NCBI GenBank assembly: GCA_031292525.1
Contig: JARLGY010000037.1
Span: 124,001 to 188,000 of the forward strand
DNA length: 64,000 nucleotides
Source of the DNA: Flavipsychrobacter sp.
GTDB taxonomy: Bacteria; Bacteroidota; Bacteroidia; Chitinophagales; Chitinophagaceae
Direction of reading: 5' to 3'
Position 1 is the first letter of the stretch. Each line of letters begins with the position of its first letter. This document shows, piece by piece, positions 7,989 to 16,995 of the stretch. The notes beneath the pieces are model-generated. The model saw only the letters and a list, made by a program, of their open reading frames with translations, had not been told where the DNA came from and did no database searches. Both the position numbers and the translations under genes were made by a program.

Positions 7989-7992
7989 AGAT

Positions 7993-8568
7993 ATGAGCTC
8001 ACCAGTAGAACGGCTGAAGGCTGCATACTTGCATCTGCCAGTATTTCTAAGAATATTCTTTATAAGAAGCCTCCTGATATTTATTATCTGGAAAGCACTA
8101 TATCTACTTGTTCTTGCTCCCACCAGAGTACCTGATAAGTATATAACCAAAGCTACTGCGCACAGTACAAGTTTTGTATTAGGGATAATAGACCATAAAT
8201 TGGCACCATCGGTTTACTATGATGGGTATGAGAATATTACGGTTGAAGTAAACAACAAACGCATTAGGTCTATAAGAATAGCAGACGAATGCAATGCGCT
8301 GGAGTTGGCGGTCTTGTTTGTTGGTTTTTTATTTTCACTTCCATATACATTTAAGAAACAGCTTCTTTACTCAGTTTTAGGACTAGTGCTCATCTACCTG
8401 GCTAATATTATCAGGTGTAGCTTGTTGGCTTTGATATACATATCCAAACCCGACTTTTTCTTTTTCGCACATCACTACCTGTTTATTTTCATAATTTACC
8501 TTATCATATTCTCTATCTGGTACAAATACACAATTAGTTTTATCCGTTATCTGAATGCCAATAAGTAG
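7993..8568 (+). CDS. Exosortase-family transpeptidase (Bacteroidota small type)
   Basis: 191 residues, several transmembrane helices (about 22-42, 105-118, 123-150, 162-180). The exosortase catalytic triad is in place: Cys100 in ADECNALE, Arg141 in NIIRCS and His160/His161 in FFAHHY. The enzyme should cleave the sorting signal of its substrate at the membrane and hand it to an acceptor. Size and motif spacing fit the compact, single-substrate exosortases of Bacteroidota (XrtF/XrtX-like); the exact subtype cannot be fixed from the sequence alone. The chosen ATG is 4 bases after the stop of the substrate gene, and its end overlaps the next gene by 14 bases, so the three form an operon. Confidence 0.85.
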   Translation: MSSPVERLKAAYLHLPVFLRIFFIRSLLIFIIWKALYLLVLAPTRVPDKYITKATAHSTSFVLGIIDHKLAPSVYYDGYENITVEVNNKRIRSIRIADECNALELAVLFVGFLFSLPYTFKKQLLYSVLGLVLIYLANIIRCSLLALIYISKPDFFFFAHHYLFIFIIYLIIFSIWYKYTISFIRYLNANK

Positions 8569-8950
8569 ATTAGCTATACTTATCATACTGATTATTGTTG
8601 TTTCAGCTGTTCCATTTGTCTTCATTTATCCAAATGGTTATGGTAGTACAACAGTACCAGCCAGTATTAAATATTTAACAGACGCGCTTACCATTATCAC
8701 TATCTTCTCGCTTGGCTATTATATTTTCCGCAAGATATCTGTCTTTTTCATCCGCTTTATCTGGGTCGGTATTTATTTACTTTCCTTTTTGTTTATAGCC
8801 GGTATATCCTTGTACCTAAAAGTACAAACACACTGGGATGCCTCCACCTATAATACTATGATGGCTATTTTTACAATGGTAGCTAGTCCTGTACCATTCA
8901 TCATATTGTTATTGATCAATACGATCATCAGGAAAACAATTAAAAAATAA
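8555..8950 (+). CDS. Exosortase-associated integral membrane protein
   Basis: 131 residues with four predicted transmembrane helices (about 5-24, 38-57, 64-86, 103-122). No catalytic motif is visible. It overlaps the exosortase gene by 14 bases and is followed by a strong bidirectional terminator, so it completes a three-gene unit. Bacteroidota exosortases are often followed by a small membrane partner of this size (the XrtX-associated type is one such annotation); its role, perhaps acceptor supply or complex stability, is not known. The assignment rests mainly on context and topology. Confidence 0.65.
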   Translation: MPISRLAILIILIIVVSAVPFVFIYPNGYGSTTVPASIKYLTDALTIITIFSLGYYIFRKISVFFIRFIWVGIYLLSFLFIAGISLYLKVQTHWDASTYNTMMAIFTMVASPVPFIILLLINTIIRKTIKK

Positions 8951-9011
8951 TGTTATTCCAACTGTAAACGTTAGCGTATAGTTCAAAATGCTATTTATTT
9001 TAAATGGATTT

Positions 9012-9053
9012 CCTAAAAGGACAGCCTCACAATTGTGAGGCTGTCCTTTTAGG
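9012..9053. terminator. Bidirectional terminator, 42-base perfect palindrome
   Basis: The two 21-base halves are exact reverse complements (CCTAAAAGGACAGCC... / ...GGCTGTCCTTTTAGG), centred on CAATTG. It lies between the convergent exosortase operon and pgm, with A- and T-runs in the arms that serve either direction. Confidence 0.85.
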
Positions 9054-9081
9054 TTAAGCTTTACCAAAGTCTTTATTAAGC

Positions 9082-10740
9082 TTACTTTACTGCTTGTGGG
9101 GCTGCAAGTGCAGTGTTAACTATTTCCTGGGCCTCTTTCAATATCTTATCCAGGTGGTCTCTGCCCAGGAAGCTCTCACCATAGATCTTGTATATCTCCT
9201 CTGTACCCGAAGGGCGGGCTGCAAACCAACCATTTTTTGTGGCTACTTTCAGGCCGCCGATAGCAGCATTATTTCCTGGCGCTGTGGTAAGAATATTTTC
9301 TATCTTCTCCCCTGCCATTTCTGTTATATGCACCTGCTGTGGCGATAGCGCACTTAACAGTTTCTTCTGGGCAGTGGTTGCTGACGCTTCAATACGATCA
9401 TAAACAGGCGCCCCAAACTCACTGGTAATGTCTTTATAAATTTCCCCGGGATCTTTGCCCATTGCAGCCGTTATCTCTGCCGAAAGTAAAGAAGGTATGA
9501 ATGCATCTTTATCTGTTGTCCAAACACTCCCATCCAGCCGATTAAAAGCAGCACCCGCACTTTCTTCGCCAACAAACGCAAGCGAACCGTCCATCAGGCC
9601 ATCTACAAACCATTTAAACCCAACTGGTACTTCGTATAGCTTGCGTCCCCGTTTCGCGGTAATCCGGTCTATGATCTGGCTGCTTACTACCGTCTTCCCT
9701 ACCGCCGCACTCTTACTCCATCCCGGCCGGTGTTGAAAAAGATAAGAAATACATACTGCCAGGTAATGATTGGGTGGCAGCAGACCTACACTTTTAGTAA
9801 CAATGCCGTGCCGGTCATGATCTGTATCGCAGGCAAAAGAAATATCGTACTTATCTTTTAACCCAATAAGGCTCTGCATAGCGTACGATGAGGAAGGATC
9901 CATTCGTATCTGGCCATCCCAGTCAACCGTCATAAAGCGGAAAGTAGGGTCAACATATTTATTGAGCACCGTCATATCCAGCTTATAGTGGTCTGCAATA
10001 GGCTGCCAGTAATGAACACCTGCACCACCTAGTGGATCTACACCAATGCGTATGTTCTCATTGCGTATCACATCCATGTCGATCACATTGCCCAGGTCTG
10101 CAATGTAGGTATTAAGGTAGTCGTGCTGGTGGGTTGTAGATGCTTTTAGTGCCTTTGCCAGGGTAGTTCTTTTTATACTACGCAGCCCTTCTTCCAGCAG
10201 TTCATTCGCTTTTGCTTCTATCCAGCTGGTAACGGCAGTACCGGCTGGCCCTCCATTAGGCGGGTTGTATTTAAATCCTCCATCTGTAGGTGGGTTATGA
10301 GACGGGGTTATTACAATACCATCTGCCAGGCCTGTTGTACGGCCTTTGTTATAAGTAAGTATAGCATGAGAAATAACCGGAGTAGGCGTATATTCTTCCA
10401 TACCGGCTGTCATTACTTCCACATCATTGGCTGCCAATATCTCAAGTGCACTGGCAAGTGCAGGTACAGACAGCGCATGGGTATCCATACCAATAAACAA
10501 CGGCCCATCTATCTTATTCTGTTTTCTGTATAAGCAAATACTTTGGGTAATAGCCAGTATATGCCATTCATTAAAAGACAGGTTGAATGATGATCCTCTA
10601 TGGCCCGATGTGCCGAAAGAAACTCTTTGCGCAGCGATCTTTGCATCGGGAACCTCGCTATAGTATGCAGCAACCAGCCTGGGTATATTTGTCAATACTT
10701 CTGGTGGTGCAGGTTTTCCCGCAAGCGGACTAATTTTCAT
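9082..10740 (-). CDS. pgm: Phosphoglucomutase (alpha-D-glucose phosphate-specific)
   Basis: 552 residues, the usual length for the bacterial Pgm branch of the alpha-D-phosphohexomutase family. It interconverts glucose-1-phosphate and glucose-6-phosphate in the cytosol. Visible hallmarks in order: SFGTSGHRG (about 41-49), the phosphoserine loop ITPSHNPP with catalytic Ser147, the metal loop CDTDHDRHG (D305, D307, D309), the sugar-binding GEESAGA loop, and the phosphate-binding RPSGTEEIYKIYGESF near the C-terminus. All key residues are present. It is a single gene with its own terminator; the next gene upstream is a histidine kinase on the same strand, 43 bases away. Confidence 0.95.
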   Translation of the reverse strand: MKISPLAGKPAPPEVLTNIPRLVAAYYSEVPDAKIAAQRVSFGTSGHRGSSFNLSFNEWHILAITQSICLYRKQNKIDGPLFIGMDTHALSVPALASALEILAANDVEVMTAGMEEYTPTPVISHAILTYNKGRTTGLADGIVITPSHNPPTDGGFKYNPPNGGPAGTAVTSWIEAKANELLEEGLRSIKRTTLAKALKASTTHQHDYLNTYIADLGNVIDMDVIRNENIRIGVDPLGGAGVHYWQPIADHYKLDMTVLNKYVDPTFRFMTVDWDGQIRMDPSSSYAMQSLIGLKDKYDISFACDTDHDRHGIVTKSVGLLPPNHYLAVCISYLFQHRPGWSKSAAVGKTVVSSQIIDRITAKRGRKLYEVPVGFKWFVDGLMDGSLAFVGEESAGAAFNRLDGSVWTTDKDAFIPSLLSAEITAAMGKDPGEIYKDITSEFGAPVYDRIEASATTAQKKLLSALSPQQVHITEMAGEKIENILTTAPGNNAAIGGLKVATKNGWFAARPSGTEEIYKIYGESFLGRDHLDKILKEAQEIVNTALAAPQAVK

Positions 10741-10783
10741 GATCTTTTATATTGTGTTAAGGTAAACAAATTCATTAAAGCAC

Positions 10784-12058
10784 TTATACTTTGCCGGGGG
10801 CAAATAATATTTGAAAAGTATGCAGCGAACTTATAAAAGAATACGATACCTCCCAATTATAAACGTTACAAATGCTCTTAACAATAGCTAAACCTAAGCC
10901 TGCGCCTTCTGAGTTTTTTCCTTTCAGGAAACGTTCAAATAGTTCCTCCTCATTTAAAGGATGTAAGCTCCCGGTATTTTGAATCAAAAAACCTTCATCA
11001 GTCAGGCTAATGTTTATTACTCCGCTATCAATATTGTGCCTGATGGCATTACTGAATAGGTTGTTGAAAAGAATATCCAGTAATTGTCCACTTGCTGTTA
11101 CAGTTTTCTGCGCTATCGCTGTAGTTACGGTGATATGTTTTGAAGTGATCAGTTCCTGAAATTGTTCACTCTTTTCAAGAACAAGCTGATCTAATTCCAG
11201 AAGCTCAGTTTCCCCAATCAGGTTATTTTCTATTTTAACTAATAAAAGGAGAGATTGGTTAAGTCTTGAAAGTTTATTTGTTGCCCCGTAAATATCCTGA
11301 AGTTGTTTATAATGTTCAGGGTTCAGTGAATCATCTTGTATCAGTATGTCTAGCTTAGAAGTGATGACCGACAATGGTGTCATCATTTCATGAGAAGCAT
11401 TCTCAGTAAATTGTTTTAAAGTCCTGTAATCTTTCCTCACTCTAGATGACATAAGGAGTACCGCAGCTTCCAGTTCATTAAACTCATCTACATTGGTCTT
11501 GCTATACGAGAAGTTGGTATGGTCTGAAACACTGAAGGCTTTCAATTGCTGTAATAAATAAAAAAAGGGCTTCCAGAGATCATGAGATACATATCTATTG
11601 GTTAGTAAAAGTACAAGGAACAATCCTACCATTAGTATCAATGTTATCGTTGCAATCACCTGTACCAGGTATTCAGTACTCTCCCGGGATATAACTATTG
11701 TCATCAAGTAGCTTTTTCCATTTACATGCACCAATGTTTCTACAGCTCTGCCGTTATTATCATCATCACTATCTTTTTTTATGCTTTTCCTAAACGGTGC
11801 ATTAAAATATACCGTCTTAAAATTACTCTGGTTGGTTTCATTAAATGACACATCTTCTTGATCAATATCAAGTTGTACCGGAAATTTGTGACGCGATCCT
11901 ATATAAGAAACAATCTCTTCCATCTCTTCAGTCAAATCTCTGTCTAGTTGCCTTTGGATAATGTAATTGATAGCAAAATAATATATCACAGCCCCAACAA
12001 GGAGTACCGATACAGTTATTATGATGTTTGATCTATTGTAGTGGGCAGATAGTTTCAT
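10784..12058 (-). CDS. Sensor histidine kinase (HisKA type), pair 1
   Basis: 424 residues. Two transmembrane helices (about 12-32 and 132-153) flank a periplasmic sensor loop of roughly 100 residues. A dimerisation domain carries the phosphoacceptor His223 in ENASHEMMTPL, followed by an ATPase domain with an N-box (FSNAIRHN) and a G-box (GAGLGLAIV). Its ATG overlaps the upstream response-regulator gene by 4 bases (ATGA), so the two are co-translated. It is a clear paralogue of the kinase at 35.6-36.8 kb: both start MKL-x-A-x-YNR and share the same length and topology. The signal is unknown. The pair diverges from the cytochrome lipoprotein operon starting at 12914, a likely target. Confidence 0.9.
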   Translation of the reverse strand: MKLSAHYNRSNIIITVSVLLVGAVIYYFAINYIIQRQLDRDLTEEMEEIVSYIGSRHKFPVQLDIDQEDVSFNETNQSNFKTVYFNAPFRKSIKKDSDDDNNGRAVETLVHVNGKSYLMTIVISRESTEYLVQVIATITLILMVGLFLVLLLTNRYVSHDLWKPFFYLLQQLKAFSVSDHTNFSYSKTNVDEFNELEAAVLLMSSRVRKDYRTLKQFTENASHEMMTPLSVITSKLDILIQDDSLNPEHYKQLQDIYGATNKLSRLNQSLLLLVKIENNLIGETELLELDQLVLEKSEQFQELITSKHITVTTAIAQKTVTASGQLLDILFNNLFSNAIRHNIDSGVINISLTDEGFLIQNTGSLHPLNEEELFERFLKGKNSEGAGLGLAIVKSICNVYNWEVSYSFISSLHTFQILFAPGKV

Positions 12059-12732
12059 TCAGAAAGAAATTTATACCCTATTCCATAAATAGATTTCAAA
12101 TAATCGGTGCAGTCAGCATCGAGCATTTTTTTTCTTAAGTTTTTTATATGTGTGTAGAGGAAGTAAAAATTATCGTTCATATCCATTTCATCACCCCATA
12201 AATGCGTTGCAATAGCATTCTTCGATATAACCTTACCCTTATTAGCAATAAAGTATAACAACATATCATACTCCTTTCTTGTTAGTATTATGGGGTTCCC
12301 ATTGATCTCTACTGTTCTGCCTTGTAGGTTAATGGTTATCTCATTAAAAACAAGGTTATTATTGCTATTAGCTGCCTTGCGTCTGAACACCGCCTCTATA
12401 CGGGCCTTCAGCTCTGCTAAATGGAATGGCTTTATCAGGTAGTCATCAGCGCCTGTATTTAATCCTTTAATTTTATCTTCAAGACCATTTTTCGCAGAAA
12501 TGATAAGCACCGCTTCATCTCTCCTCTGTTCTTTCAAGAAATTCAAAACCTTAAATCCCTCTCCATCGGGCAGACCCAGATCTAATAGAACGCAGTCATA
12601 AGCGTAATCCTCCAGTTTTTCAATTGCATTTCCCAGATCTGCAGAACTTTCACAAACATTGCCATCACTATTTAGGTAAGTAGTAATATTCTCACGCAGG
12701 TTCTGCTCATCTTCTACTATCAGGATTTTCAC
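12055..12732 (-). CDS. OmpR/PhoB-family response regulator, pair 1
   Basis: 225 residues. Receiver domain (1-115) with acidic pocket E7/D8, phosphoacceptor Asp51 (VLLDLGLPDGEG) and the conserved Lys in LIKPFH; winged-helix DNA-binding domain (about 125-225) with LTRKEYDMLLYF and YGIGYKFLSE. The start is GTG, since no ATG is in frame near MKILIVED; the paralogue at 37.5 kb uses GTG in the same place. It forms a two-gene operon with its kinase and is transcribed away from the cytochrome operon. Confidence 0.9.
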   Translation of the reverse strand: MKILIVEDEQNLRENITTYLNSDGNVCESSADLGNAIEKLEDYAYDCVLLDLGLPDGEGFKVLNFLKEQRRDEAVLIISAKNGLEDKIKGLNTGADDYLIKPFHLAELKARIEAVFRRKAANSNNNLVFNEITINLQGRTVEINGNPIILTRKEYDMLLYFIANKGKVISKNAIATHLWGDEMDMNDNFYFLYTHIKNLRKKMLDADCTDYLKSIYGIGYKFLSE

Positions 12733-12913
12733 AATACTTTATTTACTACAAGGTAATAAAATGACGAAACTGACGTTCACATTTATAATATTAAAATAAC
12801 GGAAATGCCGACTCAAAATATCTTCAAAATTGCACTCTAAATTTGATATTCGGCCATAAAACTAATTCAATATCAATATAATACACAATTACAATAAATA
12901 AGTTTCTTATATA

Positions 12914-13609
12914 ATGAGAATTTCAAAACGATCTAAAATATCTGTCTGTTTAATAACCATAATGCTAAGTGTTATTTTAATTAACTCCTGTACTCATGCC
13001 CCCTACGTCTTGCCTGTAAATCTACGCACCGGCGATCCAACAATTTGTTTCGAAAGGGATATACTGCCCATTTTCCAATCTAATTGTGCAAAAGGTGGAT
13101 GTCACGATGCAAGTAGTGGACGCAGTGGCTATGTACTAGATAACTACAAAGATGTCATAAAGAAAGGTATAGTTCCCGGTAACCCGGCTGCAAGTAAAAT
13201 ATGGCAATCCATAAGCATGAAGATCTTCAATGTGGAGGTTATGCCTCAAGACGGCCCTTCTTTATCTGCTACAGATCTTGACCTTATAAAGCGCTGGATA
13301 GCAACCGGGGCTATTGATAGCGGCGCGTGCAGCACCAACAATTGCGATACTACAAGCTTCACCTACAGCGGCACAATAGCGCCGTTGATGCAAAAATACT
13401 GCATCGGCTGCCATAATTCCCCTTCTGTCGCTGGGGGTAGTCTTGCAGATTATACAAGTGTAAAAGATGCCGCAGTTAATGGAAGGTTGCTCGGCGATAT
13501 AGAACATCTGCCGGGATATAATGCTATGCCACTAGGTGGTAATATGCTGGAAGATTGTCAGATAACTCAGGTAAAAAAATGGGTAGCTGCAGGTGCTCCA
13601 AATAATTAA
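12914..13609 (+). CDS. Lipoprotein with two cytochrome-c-like domains (CX4CH and CXXCH)
   Basis: 231 residues, lipoprotein signal with INSC (Cys26). Domain 1 (about 41-133) starts TICFERDILPIFQSN and holds a non-canonical haem motif C58-AKGG-C63-H64; it ends DLIKRWIATGA. Domain 2 (about 148-230) holds a canonical CIGCH (C163, C166, H167) and ends KKWVAAGAP. MP turns (EVMPQDG, NAMPLGG) offer axial methionines. The pattern fits periplasm-facing planctomycete-type cytochromes. It opens a run of five or six rightward genes with short gaps, all exported, suggesting a membrane-bound redox unit. Whether the CX4CH site is really haem-loaded is uncertain. Confidence 0.85.
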   Translation: MRISKRSKISVCLITIMLSVILINSCTHAPYVLPVNLRTGDPTICFERDILPIFQSNCAKGGCHDASSGRSGYVLDNYKDVIKKGIVPGNPAASKIWQSISMKIFNVEVMPQDGPSLSATDLDLIKRWIATGAIDSGACSTNNCDTTSFTYSGTIAPLMQKYCIGCHNSPSVAGGSLADYTSVKDAAVNGRLLGDIEHLPGYNAMPLGGNMLEDCQITQVKKWVAAGAPNN

Positions 13610-13650
13610 TACTCAATAAACAATTTTTCAATCTACAATAACAAAGTACA

Positions 13651-14058
13651 GTGATCAAACGGATAATAATTATAGTAGTCATCCTGGTAGTAGCGGGGCT
13701 TGCTGTTGCTACTTATCAATGGTACAAGCCACATCACAAAGTTGAAAATGCAAAAGGCATTGTGGTGACGGCAGCAAACCTTTCTAAAGAATATACTGAA
13801 GACGAGAAGAAAGCAGATGCTAAGTATTTAAATAAAGCAGTAGAAGTTTCTGGCATCGTTGAAGAATCTGATAAAAATCAGGATGGCGGAATAATGCTGA
13901 TACTCCAAACTGCAGATCCTGTTGCAGGTATTCAATGTACTATGCGCGATAAAGGAATAGTTGTAAGTAAAGGACAGAATACTGTTATTAAAGGCTTTTG
14001 TTCGGGTACAGGTATAACAGGTGTATCCTTAACTGATTGTGTAATAGAAAAAAATTAA
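13651..14058 (+). CDS. Membrane-anchored OB-fold (tRNA_anti-like) protein
   Basis: 135 residues, start GTG at 13651. An uncleaved N-terminal helix (about 3-22) anchors a domain of about 100 residues that follows the tRNA_anti-like OB-fold pattern: AKYLNKAVEVSGIVEE, an acidic KNQDGG turn, and ending GFCSGTGITGVSLTDCVIEKN. C-terminal cysteines may form a disulfide. Such proteins occur next to cytochrome and YceI genes in Bacteroidota, but their role is not established. It lies 41 bases after the two-domain cytochrome and 19 before the next. Confidence 0.75.
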   Translation: MIKRIIIIVVILVVAGLAVATYQWYKPHHKVENAKGIVVTAANLSKEYTEDEKKADAKYLNKAVEVSGIVEESDKNQDGGIMLILQTADPVAGIQCTMRDKGIVVSKGQNTVIKGFCSGTGITGVSLTDCVIEKN

Positions 14059-14077
14059 CCGAAGAATATTTAAAAAC

Positions 14078-14467
14078 ATGAAAAATAAATTGCTGGCACT
14101 AAGTGCACTTCTTTTACTAAGTACGCTAGGTTGTTATAACGATAAAGGTGATCAGCTATATGTTCCACCTCTTACTGTTACTTGCGATACCACAAATGTA
14201 TCCTATGCAAAAGTCATTGCACCAATATTCGCCACCAGTTGCAACATATCAGGTGGCTGTCACGACGCCGCCGGTCAATCAACAAGCGGCTATAATTTCA
14301 CCACTTATAGCGGCATCCAGCCTATAGCAACAACTGCTGTTTTGGTGTACGACATAAATGGTAACCCTTCACAGCTACATGCCATGCCTAAAAATTTGCC
14401 CCAGCTTTCCGCCTGCGATATAAATAAAATTACAGCCTGGGTAAACCAAGGTGCACTCAACAATTAA
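14078..14467 (+). CDS. Small cytochrome-c-like lipoprotein with CX5CH motif
   Basis: 129 residues; lipoprotein signal ending STLGC (Cys19). The single domain begins VSYAKVIAPIFATS and carries C55-NISGG-C61-H62, five residues between the cysteines, then HAMPKN (possible axial Met) and a closing KITAWVNQGAL helix. The overall layout matches domain 1 of the neighbouring 231-residue lipoprotein, so it is a member of the same family with a further-expanded haem loop. Either an unusual haem attachment or a degenerate site is possible. Confidence 0.8.
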   Translation: MKNKLLALSALLLLSTLGCYNDKGDQLYVPPLTVTCDTTNVSYAKVIAPIFATSCNISGGCHDAAGQSTSGYNFTTYSGIQPIATTAVLVYDINGNPSQLHAMPKNLPQLSACDINKITAWVNQGALNN

Positions 14468-14479
14468 TAAAACAGCAAA

Positions 14480-15034
14480 ATGAAAAACACACTAATTGCA
14501 TTTTTGATCCTATTACTCTGCCCCACTGCATCCTTTGCGCAAAAATATTTAACCCGCACAGGCAAAATATATTTTAACGCAACCACCAAAAGTTCACCAG
14601 AAAAAATAGAAGGTGTAAACAATGAAGTGGCAAGCATTCTGGACATCAAAACCGGGGACGTGATTTTCCAGGTCCCTGTCAAAAGTTTCAAATTTGAAAG
14701 AGAACTGATGCAGGAGCACTTCAATGAGAACTACATGGAGAGTGATAAATTTCCTAAGGCCGAATTTAGGGGTGCAATAAAAAATATTGGCGAAATAAAT
14801 GTTACAAAAGACGGCACTTACGATGTCAAAGTTGCAGGCAAGCTAACTATCCATGGGGTAACTAATGAGGTCACAGTTCCCGGTACTATTGCAGTTAATG
14901 GGAAGACAGTAAAGTTAAAAGCAAAATTTGCAGTTATATTACTAGACTACAAAGTAAAGGTCCCTAACCTGGTTGCTGATAAGGTGACCAAAGAAGCCAT
15001 CATTACTATTGAAAGTGATCTAGCTCAAAAATAA
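14480..15034 (+). CDS. YceI-family periplasmic protein
   Basis: 184 residues with a signal peptide (about 1-20, ending SFAQ). The body matches YceI: GKIYFNATT, VSFKFERELMQEHFNENYMESDKFPKA split over the middle, GKLTIHGVTNEVTVPGT and a C-terminal ITIESDL. YceI folds as an extended lipocalin-like barrel that binds isoprenoid chains, often quinones. In this operon it lies between cytochrome lipoproteins and a DUF5777 barrel, which fits a quinone- or electron-related role. The gene follows 12 bases after its neighbour. Confidence 0.9.
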   Translation: MKNTLIAFLILLLCPTASFAQKYLTRTGKIYFNATTKSSPEKIEGVNNEVASILDIKTGDVIFQVPVKSFKFERELMQEHFNENYMESDKFPKAEFRGAIKNIGEINVTKDGTYDVKVAGKLTIHGVTNEVTVPGTIAVNGKTVKLKAKFAVILLDYKVKVPNLVADKVTKEAIITIESDLAQK

Positions 15035-15062
15035 TTTACATCTATATCAACAGCATTAAAGC

Positions 15063-15971
15063 ATGTATAAAAATCTATTAGCACTCATCCTGTTTTGTGG
15101 GGTGTCTGCAACCTCTTTCGCGCAAACCGATAGCTTAATGGACATGCTAAATAACGGAGCACCAATCAAAAAAGAATCCGTTATTGCAACCTTTAAGGCA
15201 ACACGCATCATAGATGGCAGCAGTGTTGAGAACTTAGGATACGGCATACTTGATTTCCGGATCGATCATAGGTTTGGACAACTAAATCAGGGTTCGCAAA
15301 ACTTTTTTGGCATAGACGATGCTACAACCAAACTTGCTTTAGATTATGGGATTACAAAATGGTTGATGGTGGGTATAGGCCACAGTGTTTTAAACAAAGA
15401 AGACGATGGCTTTGCCAAAATAAAATTATGGAGCCAAAAAACAATTGGCATGCCTGTTACTATCAGTTATGTAGGTGCTATGTCTGTGCAAACCACGCCT
15501 GCACCTACCGTACCCGCTGGCGATAAGTGGAATGCTAGCAACAGGCTTTATTTTACCAACCAGGTCTTAATAGCACGCAAATTCAGCGACAGGATATCGT
15601 TACAACTGATGCCTACTATAGTACATTATAACCTGGTCGATAGCACTAAATTTTCAAACAACACTATAGCACTGGGCATAGGCGGAAGAATAAAAGTGAG
15701 TAAACGTATTGCTATTACTGGTGAATACTATTGCAGACTTACAGATGCCAACCTGCTGTACAATGGTCAGCAAACTTACAATGCATTGTCTGTAGGAATA
15801 GACATTGAAACCGGGGGGCATGTATTCCAACTGGTACTCACCAACTCTCAAGGGCTAACAGAACGTACATTTATCGGCCAGACAACCGATAGCTGGAGTA
15901 AAGGAGCCCTACACTTTGGGTTCAACATTTCAAGGGTATTCACGATCATAAAGCCTAAAGAATTTAAGTAG
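15063..15971 (+). CDS. DUF5777-family outer-membrane beta-barrel protein
   Basis: 302 residues with a signal peptide (about 1-20, TSFAQ). The rest is a series of amphipathic strands typical of an outer-membrane barrel: DFRIDHRFGQLNQG (a DUF5777 hallmark), FFGIDDATTKLALDYGITKWLMVG, ISLQLMPTIVHYN, and a C-terminal HFGFNISRVFTI. Such proteins are regularly next to YceI and cytochrome genes in Bacteroidota. It is 28 bases after yceI in the same direction. The substrate or partner is unknown. Confidence 0.8.
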   Translation: MYKNLLALILFCGVSATSFAQTDSLMDMLNNGAPIKKESVIATFKATRIIDGSSVENLGYGILDFRIDHRFGQLNQGSQNFFGIDDATTKLALDYGITKWLMVGIGHSVLNKEDDGFAKIKLWSQKTIGMPVTISYVGAMSVQTTPAPTVPAGDKWNASNRLYFTNQVLIARKFSDRISLQLMPTIVHYNLVDSTKFSNNTIALGIGGRIKVSKRIAITGEYYCRLTDANLLYNGQQTYNALSVGIDIETGGHVFQLVLTNSQGLTERTFIGQTTDSWSKGALHFGFNISRVFTIIKPKEFK

Positions 15972-16085
15972 ATAAGTAGATAACAAATCATCAGAATGCT
16001 AACTGCAACCCGATCGTCGTGAAATCAATTATCGATTTAAAAACTCACTTTAATTTTTCGGAACAATCAGTTAAAAACAAAATCT

Positions 16086-16940
16086 ATGATCAAAAAAATT
16101 TTACTTTTTTCCTTTACTTCAGTTATTGGATACTTTGCCTTGAGTAGCTATACCAGCGGGCCTGCCCGTAATGGACTGAACCGAACAGGCTGCAAGGGCA
16201 ATACCAATACTAGTTGTGGCGGCGGCGGGTGCCATGGCGGCACTTCGGCTAATACAACAGTCAGCATTATTGTAGATAGCGCTGGTGGTGTTGCAGTAAC
16301 CAATTATAAACCCGGGATTACCTATACGGTGGTCATACAAGGCAGTAATACATCCAGCCTGCCAAAATTTGGTTTTCAATTTGCATCAGTATCTGGTACT
16401 GGTGCGGCACAGGTACAGGCAGGTACAAGCACAGCCCCTGTTCATTGCCGCATATCGCTATTAAGCGGTATTAATTTTGTAGAGCAAAGCACCCAGATCG
16501 CTGCAGTATCTGGTCTATATACAGTGTCCATTCCTTGGACTGCACCTGCAACTGGCACCGGTACTGTAACCATGTATTGCACGTTAAATGCAGTAGATGG
16601 CACAGGCAATCAAAACAGTACAGATGTATCCAACTTCACTTCCACAACGCTTAGCGAATTAACAACAGGAGTCGCAGAACTAACACAAGATATTGCTACA
16701 AAGGTTTATCCTAATCCTGCTACAAGCCAGTTTACTATCAAAATGGACAATGCCGGTACAGGCATCTACAACGTAAATATATATGACATTAGTGGTCGTA
16801 TCATTGCTACACAAAATATACGTACTAACGGAACAACTGTCGAAACTGTTATCAATTGCAGTAACTGGCCCAAAGGTTACTATGGTGTGCAGATCGCTCA
16901 AAATGGTGCACAACGGGTATTACCTGTAGTCAAACTTTAA
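16086..16940 (+). CDS. Choice-of-anchor V protein with T9SS sorting domain
   Basis: 284 residues. A signal peptide or anchor (about 1-22) precedes a cysteine-rich segment with C44-GGGG-C49-H50, a CX4CH haem-like motif. A beta-sandwich of the choice-of-anchor V type follows (about 55-190), then a type IX secretion sorting domain (about 205-284: VYPNPATSQFTIKM, NIYDISGRIIA, GYYGVQIAQNGAQRVLPVVKL). The protein is expected on the cell surface or released. It closes the cytochrome-related gene run, 114 bases after the barrel gene, and is followed by a terminator. Confidence 0.85.
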   Translation: MIKKILLFSFTSVIGYFALSSYTSGPARNGLNRTGCKGNTNTSCGGGGCHGGTSANTTVSIIVDSAGGVAVTNYKPGITYTVVIQGSNTSSLPKFGFQFASVSGTGAAQVQAGTSTAPVHCRISLLSGINFVEQSTQIAAVSGLYTVSIPWTAPATGTGTVTMYCTLNAVDGTGNQNSTDVSNFTSTTLSELTTGVAELTQDIATKVYPNPATSQFTIKMDNAGTGIYNVNIYDISGRIIATQNIRTNGTTVETVINCSNWPKGYYGVQIAQNGAQRVLPVVKL

Positions 16941-16960
16941 TTACCATTATATTCATAAGT

Positions 16961-16995
16961 AACCGGCTGCCTCATACCAGGTAGCCGGTTTTCTT
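16961..16995 (+). terminator. Terminator of the cytochrome / YceI gene run
   Basis: AACCGGCTGCCT pairs with AGGTAGCCGGTT (one G-T wobble) around a short loop, followed directly by TTCTTTTA. It lies 21 bases after the choice-of-anchor V stop. Confidence 0.85.
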
